IMG/VR virus record: IMGVR_UViG_3300014839_000019 | Coordinates: 1-40,072 of that record | Source: a virus | Length of the DNA: 40,072 nt | Reading direction: 5' to 3' (one strand) | Part shown: in pieces, positions 9,701 through 17,091 of the stretch | Layout of the letters: the number at the start of each line of letters is the position of its first letter | How positions within the stretch are numbered: position 1 is the stretch's first letter | Made by a program: the position numbers and the translations under genes | Notes under the pieces: generated by a model | Told to the model about the DNA's origin: nothing | Seen by the model: the letters and a program-made list of their open reading frames with translations, nothing else | The model's database searches: none

Positions 9701-12700
9701 ATTGTCGAATAATCAATATCGAAAATATTCAAGTAATAAAATAATTGAGATAACAATTTTGGGTATTTTGTCGATACACAAAGTGTATAAGTTTCTTTTG
9801 CTAAATGAGAATCCCCTTGAAATAATCCATCCAAAAGCCAAAGAAATTGCTGTTTACTTAAAGTTGAAGGAAGTTTTTTATTTTCAGAAGTCCCAAATAT
9901 ATTTTTTAAGTACAAACCAAGAACTATATTGTATGTGACATGGGTATAACTATGTTCTTCTCCACTTTTCTTAGAAAATTTACCGTTAATAACTTTGCCA
10001 ATTTTATCTGAAATAAACTTCTCTTCTTCTGAAAGAGCAAAATCAATTCGGGAATTTCTAGTACTAATAGAACCCTCCGCTAAGTATAGACCAAACATAT
10101 ACCAAGTTTCCTTATCGTCTGGCAGAGAGCAAAAGATTTGTTTATTTCTTCTTAATTTTCCTTTAAGAAGATTCCAAGTTTGATATAGATTTTCTCCTTC
10201 TGAAGAAATCCCTGTTCCCTCAATTACAGAAGCAATATCAATTGGGAATGGAACTAAATCTTGGTTTAGAAGAGGTAAGGTAACGTAATCTCCTTTCTCA
10301 AGATTTTTCGCCATAATCCATTCAATTTTATTTTTTTGATAATCTCGACATTTTGTCTGTTTGCACATAGAAGAGAATTTACAAGGACGACGAGATTTAT
10401 TTGCCGTATCTCCTTTATGGTATTTACATTGAGAAATTTTTACTGTTTTGACTTGGTGTTCTGGTGTTAGAAGTGTAGCTTCTCTTAACCCACCATAACT
10501 TTCGATAGAAAAAATCTCTCCTGCAAATTGACGAGTAAAGATATTTAGTACTGACTTGAATCCTTTAGAAGTAAGGACTTTATCTTCTAGTCTTATATCA
10601 GATGCTTTTTTGTATCCTTCGATTGTATAAACTTTTGTTTCAGGATGCAGACAATATCCAGGACCAGGAAGTCGTTCTTCGCCTAATTGAACTTTTGCAT
10701 ACGGATCACCTGTCCGAAAGTCAGGAGATCTTTCTCCAGAAGTTGGCATCCATGAAGGCATAGTATTCTGAAGAGGATTATACTGTGGAATTTCTCTCCT
10801 ATGGTGAGGATAAAGTCTTCGAAAGAGTTCGGATGTCGATGCCATCCCACCCATTTCTTTATCCCAATAATCTCTCTCTGCAGAAGTTATTCTTCCAGCA
10901 GATTCTAACATTGATTCTTGTGCGAAAACATCTTGATTACCAGTTATTCGAGAATAGAGAGAGTTGAGTACGAACCCTGGCATACCTACTGCTTCTTGGG
11001 CACGGTAGATTTCTTCACCAACAACACTTTTTATTCCGAAGGGAGATATAGGCGCTCCTTGTCCTGATTCTCCTGGAGTAGTAATCTCTCCAAACTTTGG
11101 AGGCATAGGTTTAAACGCGCCACCTTCCCCACTCTTCATAAATTCATTTTCGTGCATAAGAACAGGAGGTTTAATTAGTCTACCAATAGTAGAAGAAATA
11201 AGAGGACCAACGAAAGGTATATCTTCTCCAAACCCACCCGAAAGTGGATAAGGACGGTCCCAGTAATGTTCACGTTCTACGTCATATGTAAAATTCTTTT
11301 TATACCATTTAGTAAGTGGAGATAATTCTTCTTCTCCATATACCGATTTGTCTTTTGCTCTTGCAAGCATTCTTGGATACCAATGTTGTTGGAAACGATC
11401 TATCTTATCGCCTTCCCACGCAGATCTTCCAGCTTCCCACCAACGACCTTTTCTAATTTCAACCTTCTCTTGACCAGAGTAGAGAGCTTCGAGTTTCTCT
11501 GGTCTATCTGAAGGGACAAGGGCGCCAGGAACGAAAGGAGCAACGAGAGCAAGACCAACAGCAAGACCACCCATCCAACGAAGTTTGCCAGGAGTTACTT
11601 CTCCAACTACACGAGAAAGAGATCCGACAATAGAACGACTTCTCTGACGAGAAGCAATCGCAGTTGCTATCTTGCCTTCCCATGATGCTAGTTTCTTTTC
11701 TGTTTCTTGTTGAACAAGATTAATTCCTCTATCGGAAAGAGTAGAGAGAATTTCATTTCCCATTGCTTTCCCATGAGCGAATGCTTTAAAACTTGCATCT
11801 ATCGCTCTGGGAATGGCTACTGCTTCTTCAAGAGAAAATCCTGCTGCCTGAAGGCCAATCTGTTTCTTTACACGAAGACCATAGTTTATTCCAAGACCAC
11901 CAAGAGCACCCATAATTGGGAATGCTGCCAATTTAGTTAGAGAAGTAGATCCTGGTGCTATTTCTTCTTGTCTCTCTCTATAGTCGTGGAGACCAAGAAC
12001 TTCTGCAGTGCGAGAAATCGCCTTCTGTCCTTTTGTCCAAACAGTTGCACCAGCAGCAGTAATACCTTCATCAAAAATAGTGTTACTTAATACATCAGAG
12101 TTTCTTACAGAATAATCTAATTGCTTATACCCAAGATATGCAGCAACACCTATACCTGCTTTACCTGTTAACTTCGCAAGAGTTCGAAGTCCACTAGATG
12201 ACTCAACTCCAAAACCTTTTTTGAATCCAGGAATTTTCTTAATCTGATTAAACAGATTAGACATTCCGGGAAGTTCTGCGGGTTGTTGGGCTAATCTATT
12301 CAGTCTTTCTATCGCAGAGGTGCCCCATCCTTTAATACCTCTTGTATAAGATTGGAATCTGCTTTTTCCTCCACCAAAAGAAATAATGTCAGAAGCATCT
12401 TCACCAGAAAGAGTTCCATAAGTGATTTTTGCTTTCAGAGATTTGGAGAGTCCTGCAATATCTCCTTTTGCAATAGAACGCGCTAATCCTTCTTGGTAAG
12501 TTGCACCAGCTAATGTAGGAGAACGAAGAGTATAGGCATGTTTGAGAAGAGTAGTTTTCTTTTCGTCTAGAAGAAGAAGTCTTCCTCCACTAAAAGCAAA
12601 ACCATGTTTTCCTACTCTGCCAGTAGTGATATCTTCGCCAATAGTATTTGAAAGATTTTCTAACCAAGTCCGACCTTCAGGACTTTGTGCTAGATTGCGA

Positions 12701-13029
12701 ATATGTTGGTCGGAAAATATCTTTGTAGCTTTACTAGCAGTTTCAAGAGGAGAGAAGATATGAGAGAGTTGAAAGGTACGTAGAATACCACCAGGAGAAT
12801 ACTCTTCAGCAGTTCTAATTCCCTGAAGGGCATAATCCCATCCACGTCCATGAAAGGCATATTTATTTAGAAGTTTTCCAGCTCCCCAGATACTGGAGAC
12901 AGTCCCAGCAACGCCGAGTAAAGAATGGAATTGATTAGATAAAGGATTCGGAAGAGGTTGAGGACCATCGGTCCATTCCTCAGGTTGAACTTGTTGATGA
13001 AGTTGGGAACCTCTAAATGCGAATGCCAT
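6772..13029 (-). CDS. Giant tail-module virion protein interrupted by two inteins (tape-measure candidate)
   Basis: The precursor is 2085 aa; removing inteins at residues 793-1204 and 1582-1972 leaves a 1282-aa product. The N-terminal 500 residues are Gly/Ala-rich with hydrophobic stretches, for example near 365-380 and a likely membrane segment at 485-503. The middle is Pro/Tyr/Trp-rich, and residues 1240-1560 are charged and helical. The gene directly follows the chaperone-position genes, the usual tape-measure slot, and the hydrophobic segments fit a tape measure or an internal ejection protein. It lacks the long uninterrupted coiled coil of many tape measures, so that label is positional only. 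The ATG at 13029 has no obvious Shine-Dalgarno sequence, which is unusual here. The last 14 bases overlap the RNA polymerase-like gene, implying translational coupling. Confidence 0.8.
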   Translation of the reverse strand: MAFAFRGSQLHQQVQPEEWTDGPQPLPNPLSNQFHSLLGVAGTVSSIWGAGKLLNKYAFHGRGWDYALQGIRTAEEYSPGGILRTFQLSHIFSPLETASKATKIFSDQHIRNLAQSPEGRTWLENLSNTIGEDITTGRVGKHGFAFSGGRLLLLDEKKTTLLKHAYTLRSPTLAGATYQEGLARSIAKGDIAGLSKSLKAKITYGTLSGEDASDIISFGGGKSRFQSYTRGIKGWGTSAIERLNRLAQQPAELPGMSNLFNQIKKIPGFKKGFGVESSSGLRTLAKLTGKAGIGVAAYLGYKQLDYSVRNSDVLSNTIFDEGITAAGATVWTKGQKAISRTAEVLGLHDYRERQEEIAPGSTSLTKLAAFPIMGALGGLGINYGLRVKKQIGLQAAGFSLEEAVAIPRAIDASFKAFAHGKAMGNEILSTLSDRGINLVQQETEKKLASWEGKIATAIASRQRSRSIVGSLSRVVGEVTPGKLRWMGGLAVGLALVAPFVPGALVPSDRPEKLEALYSGQEKVEIRKGRWWEAGRSAWEGDKIDRFQQHWYPRMLARAKDKSVYGEEELSPLTKWYKKNFTYDVEREHYWDRPYPLSGGFGEDIPFVGPLISSTIGRLIKPPVLMHENEFMKSGEGGAFKPMPPKFGEITTPGESGQGAPISPFGIKSVVGEEIYRAQEAVGMPGFVLNSLYSRITGNQDVFAQESMLESAGRITSAERDYWDKEMGGMASTSELFRRLYPHHRREIPQYNPLQNTMPSWMPTSGERSPDFRTGDPYAKVQLGEERLPGPGYCLHPETKVYTIEGYKKASDIRLEDKVLTSKGFKSVLNIFTRQFAGEIFSIESYGGLREATLLTPEHQVKTVKISQCKYHKGDTANKSRRPCKFSSMCKQTKCRDYQKNKIEWIMAKNLEKGDYVTLPLLNQDLVPFPIDIASVIEGTGISSEGENLYQTWNLLKGKLRRNKQIFCSLPDDKETWYMFGLYLAEGSISTRNSRIDFALSEEEKFISDKIGKVINGKFSKKSGEEHSYTHVTYNIVLGLYLKNIFGTSENKKLPSTLSKQQFLWLLDGLFQGDSHLAKETYTLCVSTKYPKLLSQLFYYLNIFDIDYSTILRPSRKSVYKKTGKTIRGKPCWEITILASSSHLLHLDGNKSVDLSTSKTISNFIIDSHRAFKIRNIDNSRYEGIVYDFEIEDTHEFVTSFLVHNSALHPEMKGIAPENYPLITRLSILADIAPYSSEYGQTLGQVKKLVSEGDISPEDVNQYHQTMKEIAARKTKKEFSPYLYKDEDKTPMERILATSNESQKETRDPSWFERTVGSYWENLAHKSETPLEFLTPVSPASKFVHMRTALEDYKKNQLYGTQSGFWEHPIRDFLKPFTTSTTHALGSHSIPSEVQEKRDTEEYFDILKYVKATRLEREAQVAGDEETAKEMGSKRRETMFGVNPFTFNYTYIMRGLPRRERDYFDAFSQASIEERPEIYSSLPENEKALMNARWKMKDAADIQKAEKAGLLSDEQKQKATVTLEDLAVQKQEQGMPKDKELWAEFNSTRAQEESYPDWYRRTKLLAKKLEGRSLPGPDWVGWCLPGEQELLIPGFQKEKTSNLKIGNQLYDKYGDIRTISAIFKRMNYKNLFEIKVTHDDLHTMKATPNHLVLAFETKRCQYDVRPSSVCLSKEDRWKCSHCENKHFEKYIPEWTPIEKLTLNHYLVRPHLKCSLETPIVDISKEIPKQVSDRLKIDETTLRPLSGLIRPVKKIVSLDESLMWLVGLVVADGNVWSTGKRMRGFMITMSIEEIPILELAQKIVKEKFGIESQIIKRYRKTGNSSCLKVNSGILGSLFETWIGRGCDTKHPPLWIEELTRKSQVAFLEGILTGDGSKDGRDRLVITNESFCFLAKCIWETQGIPVSLLSPITRYNRKPIFSVGPLTNTTSAIITSSFVAYRIETIKEIASNEEVYDFEIPVGHSYQTFIGVYHNSPNVDLEDIKMKVITDEGKNAFEYDLWPDRLRNLARKPMAQEAAQQLQDISPLPQEALRGRINDVLLGAGIQRASINIVPTGAGQTTTKLEFKEDRSKTDREQLRRSLANAKR
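7114..8286 (-). other. Intein 2 of the 2085-aa protein (LAGLIDADG type)
   Basis: This 391-residue in-frame insertion starts at Cys1582 (CLPGEQELL) and ends VYHN at Asn1972, with Ser1973 as the +1 nucleophile, as expected for a splicing intein. The block-B-like motif is ATPNHL near 1645-1650. Two LAGLIDADG helices are visible, LVGLVVADG (1763-1771) and FLEGILTGDG (1864-1873), so a homing endonuclease is probably present and intact. A four-cysteine cluster (C1659, C1669, C1678, C1681) between splicing block and endonuclease may bind zinc. The insertion point follows LPGPDWVGW in the extein. Confidence 0.93.
9418..10653 (-). other. Intein 1 of the 2085-aa protein (LAGLIDADG type)
   Basis: This 412-residue insertion starts at Cys793 (CLHPETKVYT) and ends FLVHN at Asn1204, followed by Ser1205. 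Penultimate His plus Asn/Ser is the canonical splice end. The block-B-like motif is LLTPEHQV (853-860). LAGLIDADG-type helices are FGLYLAEGS (979-987) and LLDGLFQGD (1065-1073). It has a Cys-rich insert (C868, C883, C889, C894) at the same relative place as intein 2, suggesting a shared origin. It interrupts the extein after LPGPGY. Confidence 0.93.
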
Positions 13030-13067
13030 TGGAAATTAGAATATCTTGTTTAGAGAATATGTCGTCT

Positions 13068-14024
13068 CTAACCTTGTTTTTTCTTTTCTAATTCAGCAAG
13101 GAGATCGGCATAAACCCATTGAGCTGTTTTTATTAGATTGTTTCTTGTATCTTTTGTTTTCATTTCAAGAATTTTTGCTCTCACATCAGGATGGGCATTT
13201 TTCTCATCATTGTCGAGAGACATATCATCTGCGTCTCTGGAATCAGCAGCAAAATCTATCTTCTTTTTATTTTTTGCTTCAAGAACAGGAGAAACCTTCC
13301 ATGGTTTTTCTTTTGAAGAGAGAGGTGTTTCCATCTCTTCTTTTTTAATTTCAACAGGTGGTTTCTTTGGAGTTTTCTGTTGTTTCTCCCATAGAGCTTT
13401 TGCATCTATCCGAGGAGAGAGAGTCTCTTCAGGAGGTGGACCTTTTGGTTGTTCAATATGGTTTAGATCACGGAATTCAACACGAGGTTTCTTTTTCTTT
13501 TGTGTTTCTTCAGAAGCATCTTTCATTTCTATAGGTTCCTTCAACATACCCATTTCGAGAAGTTTCTTCTCTGCCATAGCAACACGAAGAAGAAATGTTT
13601 CATAATCCATTGCATATATTTCTTCTGGTTTGTAAGGGAATGCCATAGTTATTACTTGAACAAGATCTTGAATAGCACGAGTACCATCTGAGAATAGAAT
13701 AGTACGCGCCATTTCTAGATCATTATTAAATTCAGTGATTCCTACTGGACCAGACATCTCCCATATATTCTGGACAACAACACTGATTATTCCAGCCTTC
13801 ATAAAAGGCATCTGACGAATAAATGTCTTCTCTATAACGCATTTCTTGAATATCTCATCCTCTAGGATAGAAGTTGGGATTAATTTACGCGCATAATCTC
13901 TAGAGTATTTGAGATAGTCTCCAAGAGAGAGAGGACGCCAGGGGATAACAGGGCCATCAGGGAAAGAGGTAAGATAAGTATCGCCATACTCCTGACGAGT
14001 TTTGGAGAAAAGCGATATAGTCAT
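13068..14024 (-). CDS. Putative tail assembly chaperone-like protein (long form)
   Basis: This 318-aa protein lies between the tube-like genes and the giant 2085-aa gene, where tail assembly chaperones normally sit. Its N-terminus (YGDTYLTSFP..., residues 13-22) resembles the neighbouring 131-aa protein (YGDVYVSGF), suggesting the two are paralogs. The C-terminal half from about residue 175 is highly charged, Lys/Glu/Pro-rich and probably disordered. The ATG lies 3 bases after the stop of the 131-aa gene with no clear Shine-Dalgarno, so translation probably depends on reinitiation. No slippery heptamer was seen joining the two, unlike lambda gpG/gpGT. The functional call rests on position and this weak repeat. 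Confidence 0.55.
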   Translation of the reverse strand: MTISLFSKTRQEYGDTYLTSFPDGPVIPWRPLSLGDYLKYSRDYARKLIPTSILEDEIFKKCVIEKTFIRQMPFMKAGIISVVVQNIWEMSGPVGITEFNNDLEMARTILFSDGTRAIQDLVQVITMAFPYKPEEIYAMDYETFLLRVAMAEKKLLEMGMLKEPIEMKDASEETQKKKKPRVEFRDLNHIEQPKGPPPEETLSPRIDAKALWEKQQKTPKKPPVEIKKEEMETPLSSKEKPWKVSPVLEAKNKKKIDFAADSRDADDMSLDNDEKNAHPDVRAKILEMKTKDTRNNLIKTAQWVYADLLAELEKKKQG

Positions 14025-14027
14025 CTG

Positions 14028-14423
14028 TTATAGTTTAGCGCAAAGAGTAGATGCCATCTGAGGAGTTACGAAACAAGAATTTTGAAGAACTTGTTCTTGG
14101 ATACCAGAAGGGATACCAGCCTTACATTTGTCCCAAGTAGTTGGAATAGATTTCCAAAGAACACAAATATCACAAATTGCTTCTTCGAATTTGAATGTAT
14201 CCATTTTCGCTTCGGGATCAGCAGACTTTACTTGAAGAGCAACCCATTCTGGACGTGTAATAGCACGGAATACAAAGAGTTCTGTCTCTGAGAATCCTGA
14301 CACATACACATCGCCATAATCTAACTTCCACCCTTCGATGACTTCTGGTGTTGGTGAGTTTGGGAAAGCTTTCAAGATATCTGGAAGTGTTTGAGGTTGT
14401 TCTACTTTTTCTTCTTTAGACAT
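14028..14423 (-). CDS. Putative tail assembly chaperone-like protein (short form)
   Basis: A 131-aa acidic, mainly helical protein starting at ATG 14423 with AAAGGAG 8 bases upstream. Its YGDVYVSGFSETELFVFR segment (residues 36-53) resembles the N-terminus of the downstream 318-aa protein. Five cysteines are scattered with no metal-binding spacing. In many phages a short and a long chaperone related at the N-terminus precede the tape measure, and the same arrangement is seen here, though as two separate genes. I do not recognise the family directly. Confidence 0.55.
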   Translation of the reverse strand: MSKEEKVEQPQTLPDILKAFPNSPTPEVIEGWKLDYGDVYVSGFSETELFVFRAITRPEWVALQVKSADPEAKMDTFKFEEAICDICVLWKSIPTTWDKCKAGIPSGIQEQVLQNSCFVTPQMASTLCAKL

Positions 14424-14434
14424 ATATCGCTCCT

Positions 14435-14557
14435 TTATTTAATTGGATGCCAAGGAATATATTCTTCAGCAGTAAAATTAATAAATTCTTCCATAATAAT
14501 GTCATCAATAGAGACACCAAATTTTACAGAAGTTAATTTTATTTTTTTTAATTCCAT
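14435..14557 (-). CDS. 40-aa mini-paralog of the tail-tube C-terminal module
   Basis: A 40-residue frame from ATG 14557 ends with a TAA at 14435, immediately before the ribosome binding site of the 131-aa gene, typical tight packing. Its GVSIDDI followed by a W-x-P end closely matches the C-terminus of the 225-aa tube-like protein (GVSIDDI...GWTPV). Similarity extends about 8 codons upstream of the ATG, back to a TGA, in a frame +1 to the end of the 254-aa tube-like gene. It could be a remnant of a fourth tube copy, a small expressed protein, or a C-terminal extension reached by frameshifting. There is no clear Shine-Dalgarno at this ATG. Confidence 0.5.
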   Translation of the reverse strand: MELKKIKLTSVKFGVSIDDIIMEEFINFTAEEYIPWHPIK

Positions 14558-14573
14558 TGTTGCTTTTTGCCCA

Positions 14574-15338
14574 TTATACTGTCACCTGGCAAAGGAATTG
14601 ATATTGTTCCTGTATCGGCCCTTCAGACATTCTAATTGTTTTTCCTTGGGAAAGCAAGGATACATTAATAAATTTTAAAACTGTATGGTTGGGTTCTTGG
14701 CTTGAAAAGTTGCCGAATACAAGAAACATATCAAACCCATTAAAAACTGTGTTAGTTGGTTTTCTTATTTGTTTGAGAAGATCTTCATTCGAAACACCAT
14801 TTCTCCATACTTCGTTTTCGAATTCATCCATCAAATTAGCAAATCTAGTATCCTTTGCCTTCCCTTTCATTTTTGGATCAGATGTAGCATAACCAGCTAG
14901 ATCGTGATAAAACTGAAACTCCTCTCCTCTAGTTGCTTTCCCTTGAGTAACTCTCTCGATACTTTCACGAGTAATGCCAGTATGGTTGTTCCCAGACCAG
15001 ACTATAGGAGAAGTTTTACCTGCATTTCCAAGTGCTTTTTCTGCTTTAGTAGAATTGACCGAGAGTGACAAACCCTTGAATCTTCTGAGAACAGCCCAGA
15101 GATACCCTTGTTCCTTAAAGTTAATAGTGAAATTACCTTGTACAAGACACTGTCCCGCCGCGAGATCATCGAAAAGCTGTGAGGCATATCCGTATATGGG
15201 AGTTTTATTCTCACTATCTTCATATGAAATAGAAGTAATTTCATCCACCCAGACATCTCCGATATAGAGGAACATCTGACAGGGATCAAAATAATCAAGA
15301 TCGTATATAGCAGTAGAAGGAGAGGCGTATTTTGGCAT
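14574..15338 (-). CDS. Tail tube-like virion protein, paralog 3
   Basis: This 254-aa protein carries the tube-like signature: VDEITSISYEDSENKTPIYGY early, a Q...G.F.I strand, and a terminal FDMFLVFGN...FINVSLLSQG...MSEGPIQEQY pattern, equivalent to elements of the two preceding genes. An extra insertion (about residues 85-190) lies between the two halves. Its ATG at 15338 follows an AGGAAA site and lies 12 bases after the stop of paralog 2. It could be a minor tube protein, a tube initiator or terminator, or an adaptor between tube and baseplate. Family membership is fairly sure; the exact role is inference. Confidence 0.7.
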   Translation of the reverse strand: MPKYASPSTAIYDLDYFDPCQMFLYIGDVWVDEITSISYEDSENKTPIYGYASQLFDDLAAGQCLVQGNFTINFKEQGYLWAVLRRFKGLSLSVNSTKAEKALGNAGKTSPIVWSGNNHTGITRESIERVTQGKATRGEEFQFYHDLAGYATSDPKMKGKAKDTRFANLMDEFENEVWRNGVSNEDLLKQIRKPTNTVFNGFDMFLVFGNFSSQEPNHTVLKFINVSLLSQGKTIRMSEGPIQEQYQFLCQVTV

Positions 15339-15350
15339 GTCGTTTTCCTA

Positions 15351-16319
15351 CTATAGGAAAGGATTACGTCTCAAATTGAAACGGTCCATCGCTGAATTTT
15401 TCTGGAAAGTATCATATTCAGGATCGTTGAGAAGATCGGTCGCACGAGTTCCTGTAAATGCTGTTTTCAACATTTGAGAGGGATTGTCTTTCTTTATCTT
15501 AGACTTTCTAGCTCTCATAGGATCTAAATCGCGCGCTACATATTGTACTGTACTCTCTGTAAGAAGATCTTCAATAGACATTACTGTTCCTTCAGACACG
15601 AACTCAACTCCAAAAATAGTCATAATAGATTCAGAACCATATTCATTCGCAAGGGTAATAATGATATCTACTGGTGGTAGTTGATCGAGTATAGCTGAAG
15701 AAAAAACATTTCCATCAAAGTCAGAAGGATGTGCTTCTAGAATTCTCCAAAGAACACTTTGGTCGAATACAGTGAATACAAGACTTCCAGCTATAGTTCT
15801 AGACCCGCGAGTGAATCCCTTTGGATAGACACAACCGCAAGCTCTGACATCTTTCTTATCTCGGAATGTCGATATAGAAAGAGACTGACATTCTGCGAGA
15901 ACAAGTGTTGAGACATTGGAAAGAATCAGAGAAACATCTTTCATTTGAGATTGAAGACTTTGAAGAGTATTATTTAATTCAACAAAACGTTCATTTGATG
16001 CGCGAAAAGTTTGTGAATATGTCTCGTAATCTGGCGTTCCTTGATGAGTAGAGGGAAGTTTGTTTTGAGCAATTTGAGATTGTTTTTTAACAAGAGCTAT
16101 TTCATCTTCAGTTTTTTTAATATCTTTCTGAAGAGAACTTGCTCTATCATTGTTCGGTTTTCCTCCATCAGGAAGATTAATAACAATTTTTATATCTGCT
16201 CCTGAGTAAGAAGTATTCGATCCCAGATAAACTGATCCCGGTGATATTTTCTCCTGGATATCAGTTTGAGCAGCGTTATTAATAAAAGTAGTTATACCTG
16301 TTTCAGAAAGAAAGGCCAT
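15351..16319 (-). CDS. Tail tube-like virion protein, paralog 2, with coiled-coil insertion
   Basis: This 322-aa protein shares its core with the 225-aa upstream gene: L-A-E-C-Q-S-L-S, FTRGSRTIAGSLVFTVFD and DQLPPVDIIITLANEYG align with LQAIS, FSRGKRGIAGTLIFIVFD and DQIPPFDVTLAAANEYG. An insertion at about residues 58-135 is charged and Gln-rich, probably a coiled coil, absent from its paralog. The ATG lies beneath a hairpin that could mask its ribosome binding site, which might lower its expression relative to the major tube. It is probably a minor tube or tube-baseplate adaptor; this is inference from sequence comparison and order. Confidence 0.75.
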   Translation of the reverse strand: MAFLSETGITTFINNAAQTDIQEKISPGSVYLGSNTSYSGADIKIVINLPDGGKPNNDRASSLQKDIKKTEDEIALVKKQSQIAQNKLPSTHQGTPDYETYSQTFRASNERFVELNNTLQSLQSQMKDVSLILSNVSTLVLAECQSLSISTFRDKKDVRACGCVYPKGFTRGSRTIAGSLVFTVFDQSVLWRILEAHPSDFDGNVFSSAILDQLPPVDIIITLANEYGSESIMTIFGVEFVSEGTVMSIEDLLTESTVQYVARDLDPMRARKSKIKKDNPSQMLKTAFTGTRATDLLNDPEYDTFQKNSAMDRFNLRRNPFL

Positions 16320-16321
16320 AT

Positions 16322-16359
16322 AGTCTCACCCCCACCAGAGTAACTGTGGGGCAAAGACT
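16322..16359 (-). promoter_or_regulatory. Hairpin over ribosome binding site of paralog 2
   Basis: On the minus strand AGTCT and CCCCAC (16359-16355, 16351-16346) pair with GTGGGG and AGACT (16335-16330, 16326-16322) around a 10-base loop. The GGTGAG that would serve as the ribosome binding site for the ATG at 16319 lies within the 3' arm. No U-run follows, so it is not a typical terminator. A translational throttle is the simplest reading; it is not demonstrated. Confidence 0.4.
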
Positions 16360-16394
16360 GTCAAGTTGTGAGAGAAAAAGAAAAGAGGAGAAAA

Positions 16395-17072
16395 CTATGT
16401 GAGGCTACCCTGAGAAGCGATACGGGCAGCGTTTAGAGAAGGAACTGGAGTCCAACCAATGATAGTACGAGCGACATACGTGTGCTGTTGTTCTGAAACG
16501 ATGTCGTCGATAGAAACACCGTATCCTTCATTGAGTAGTTCCACACCGAGTACACTCATAACAGCAAGCGCGCCATATTCATTAGCAGCCGCTAGAGTAA
16601 CGTCAAAGGGAGGAATCTGATCAGCATACCAAGCAGTAGCTAGTTCTTGGTCGCTCTTTACGTTAGAAATAGTTGATTCCTGACCTTGTACTGGAGTACC
16701 AGCAGTAACGCCACTTGAAGAAGAAAGACTAGTAGCAAATGCGCCAGTTCCAGGAAATCTAAACTGTGGACGAATATCATCTCTATCTGACTGGAAGACT
16801 AATCCACCATCAGGAGAGTATCCTCCAAGAGTAGATAGAAGGACGTGTCTATCGAATACAATGAAGATTAGAGTTCCAGCAATACCTCTCTTCCCTCTTG
16901 AGAAGGAACGGGGGTCAGCAGATCCCATCGTATAGATTGGAGCTTTTTCACGGGTGATTGAATAACTGATTGCTTGGAGTTCGGCAATAACTTTATTACC
17001 AAACACACCCTTGATATCAACTCCAGAAAATGAGTTATAACTTCTTGAGTAAGGTGAACTAACAGCGGGCAT
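16395..17072 (-). CDS. Tail tube protein candidate, paralog 1
   Basis: A 225-aa protein directly after the sheath gene, where the tail tube gene of contractile-tail phages usually lies. It is beta-rich, with FSRGKRGIAGTLIFIVFD near residues 57-74, DQIPPFDVTLAAANEYG near 150-166 and a GVSIDDI...GWTPV C-terminus. A Ser/Gly/Thr-rich loop spans about 110-130. The ATG at 17072 follows GGGAGGAC, a strong ribosome binding site consistent with high expression. It is the shortest and cleanest of three related tandem genes, so it is the best major-tube candidate. Confidence 0.75.
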   Translation of the reverse strand: MPAVSSPYSRSYNSFSGVDIKGVFGNKVIAELQAISYSITREKAPIYTMGSADPRSFSRGKRGIAGTLIFIVFDRHVLLSTLGGYSPDGGLVFQSDRDDIRPQFRFPGTGAFATSLSSSSGVTAGTPVQGQESTISNVKSDQELATAWYADQIPPFDVTLAAANEYGALAVMSVLGVELLNEGYGVSIDDIVSEQQHTYVARTIIGWTPVPSLNAARIASQGSLT

Positions 17073-17091
17073 TTAAATGTCCTCCCTGTAA

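Noticed and set aside
13068-14423. Programmed frameshift joining the two chaperone-like genes
   Set aside because: The first gene ends with TAA and the second has its own ATG 3 bases later; no slippery heptamer is visible at the junction.
16359-16366. TTGACA on the minus strand before the second tube paralog
   Set aside because: No -10-like hexamer lies 16-18 bases downstream (ACTCTG at that position), so it is not a credible promoter.
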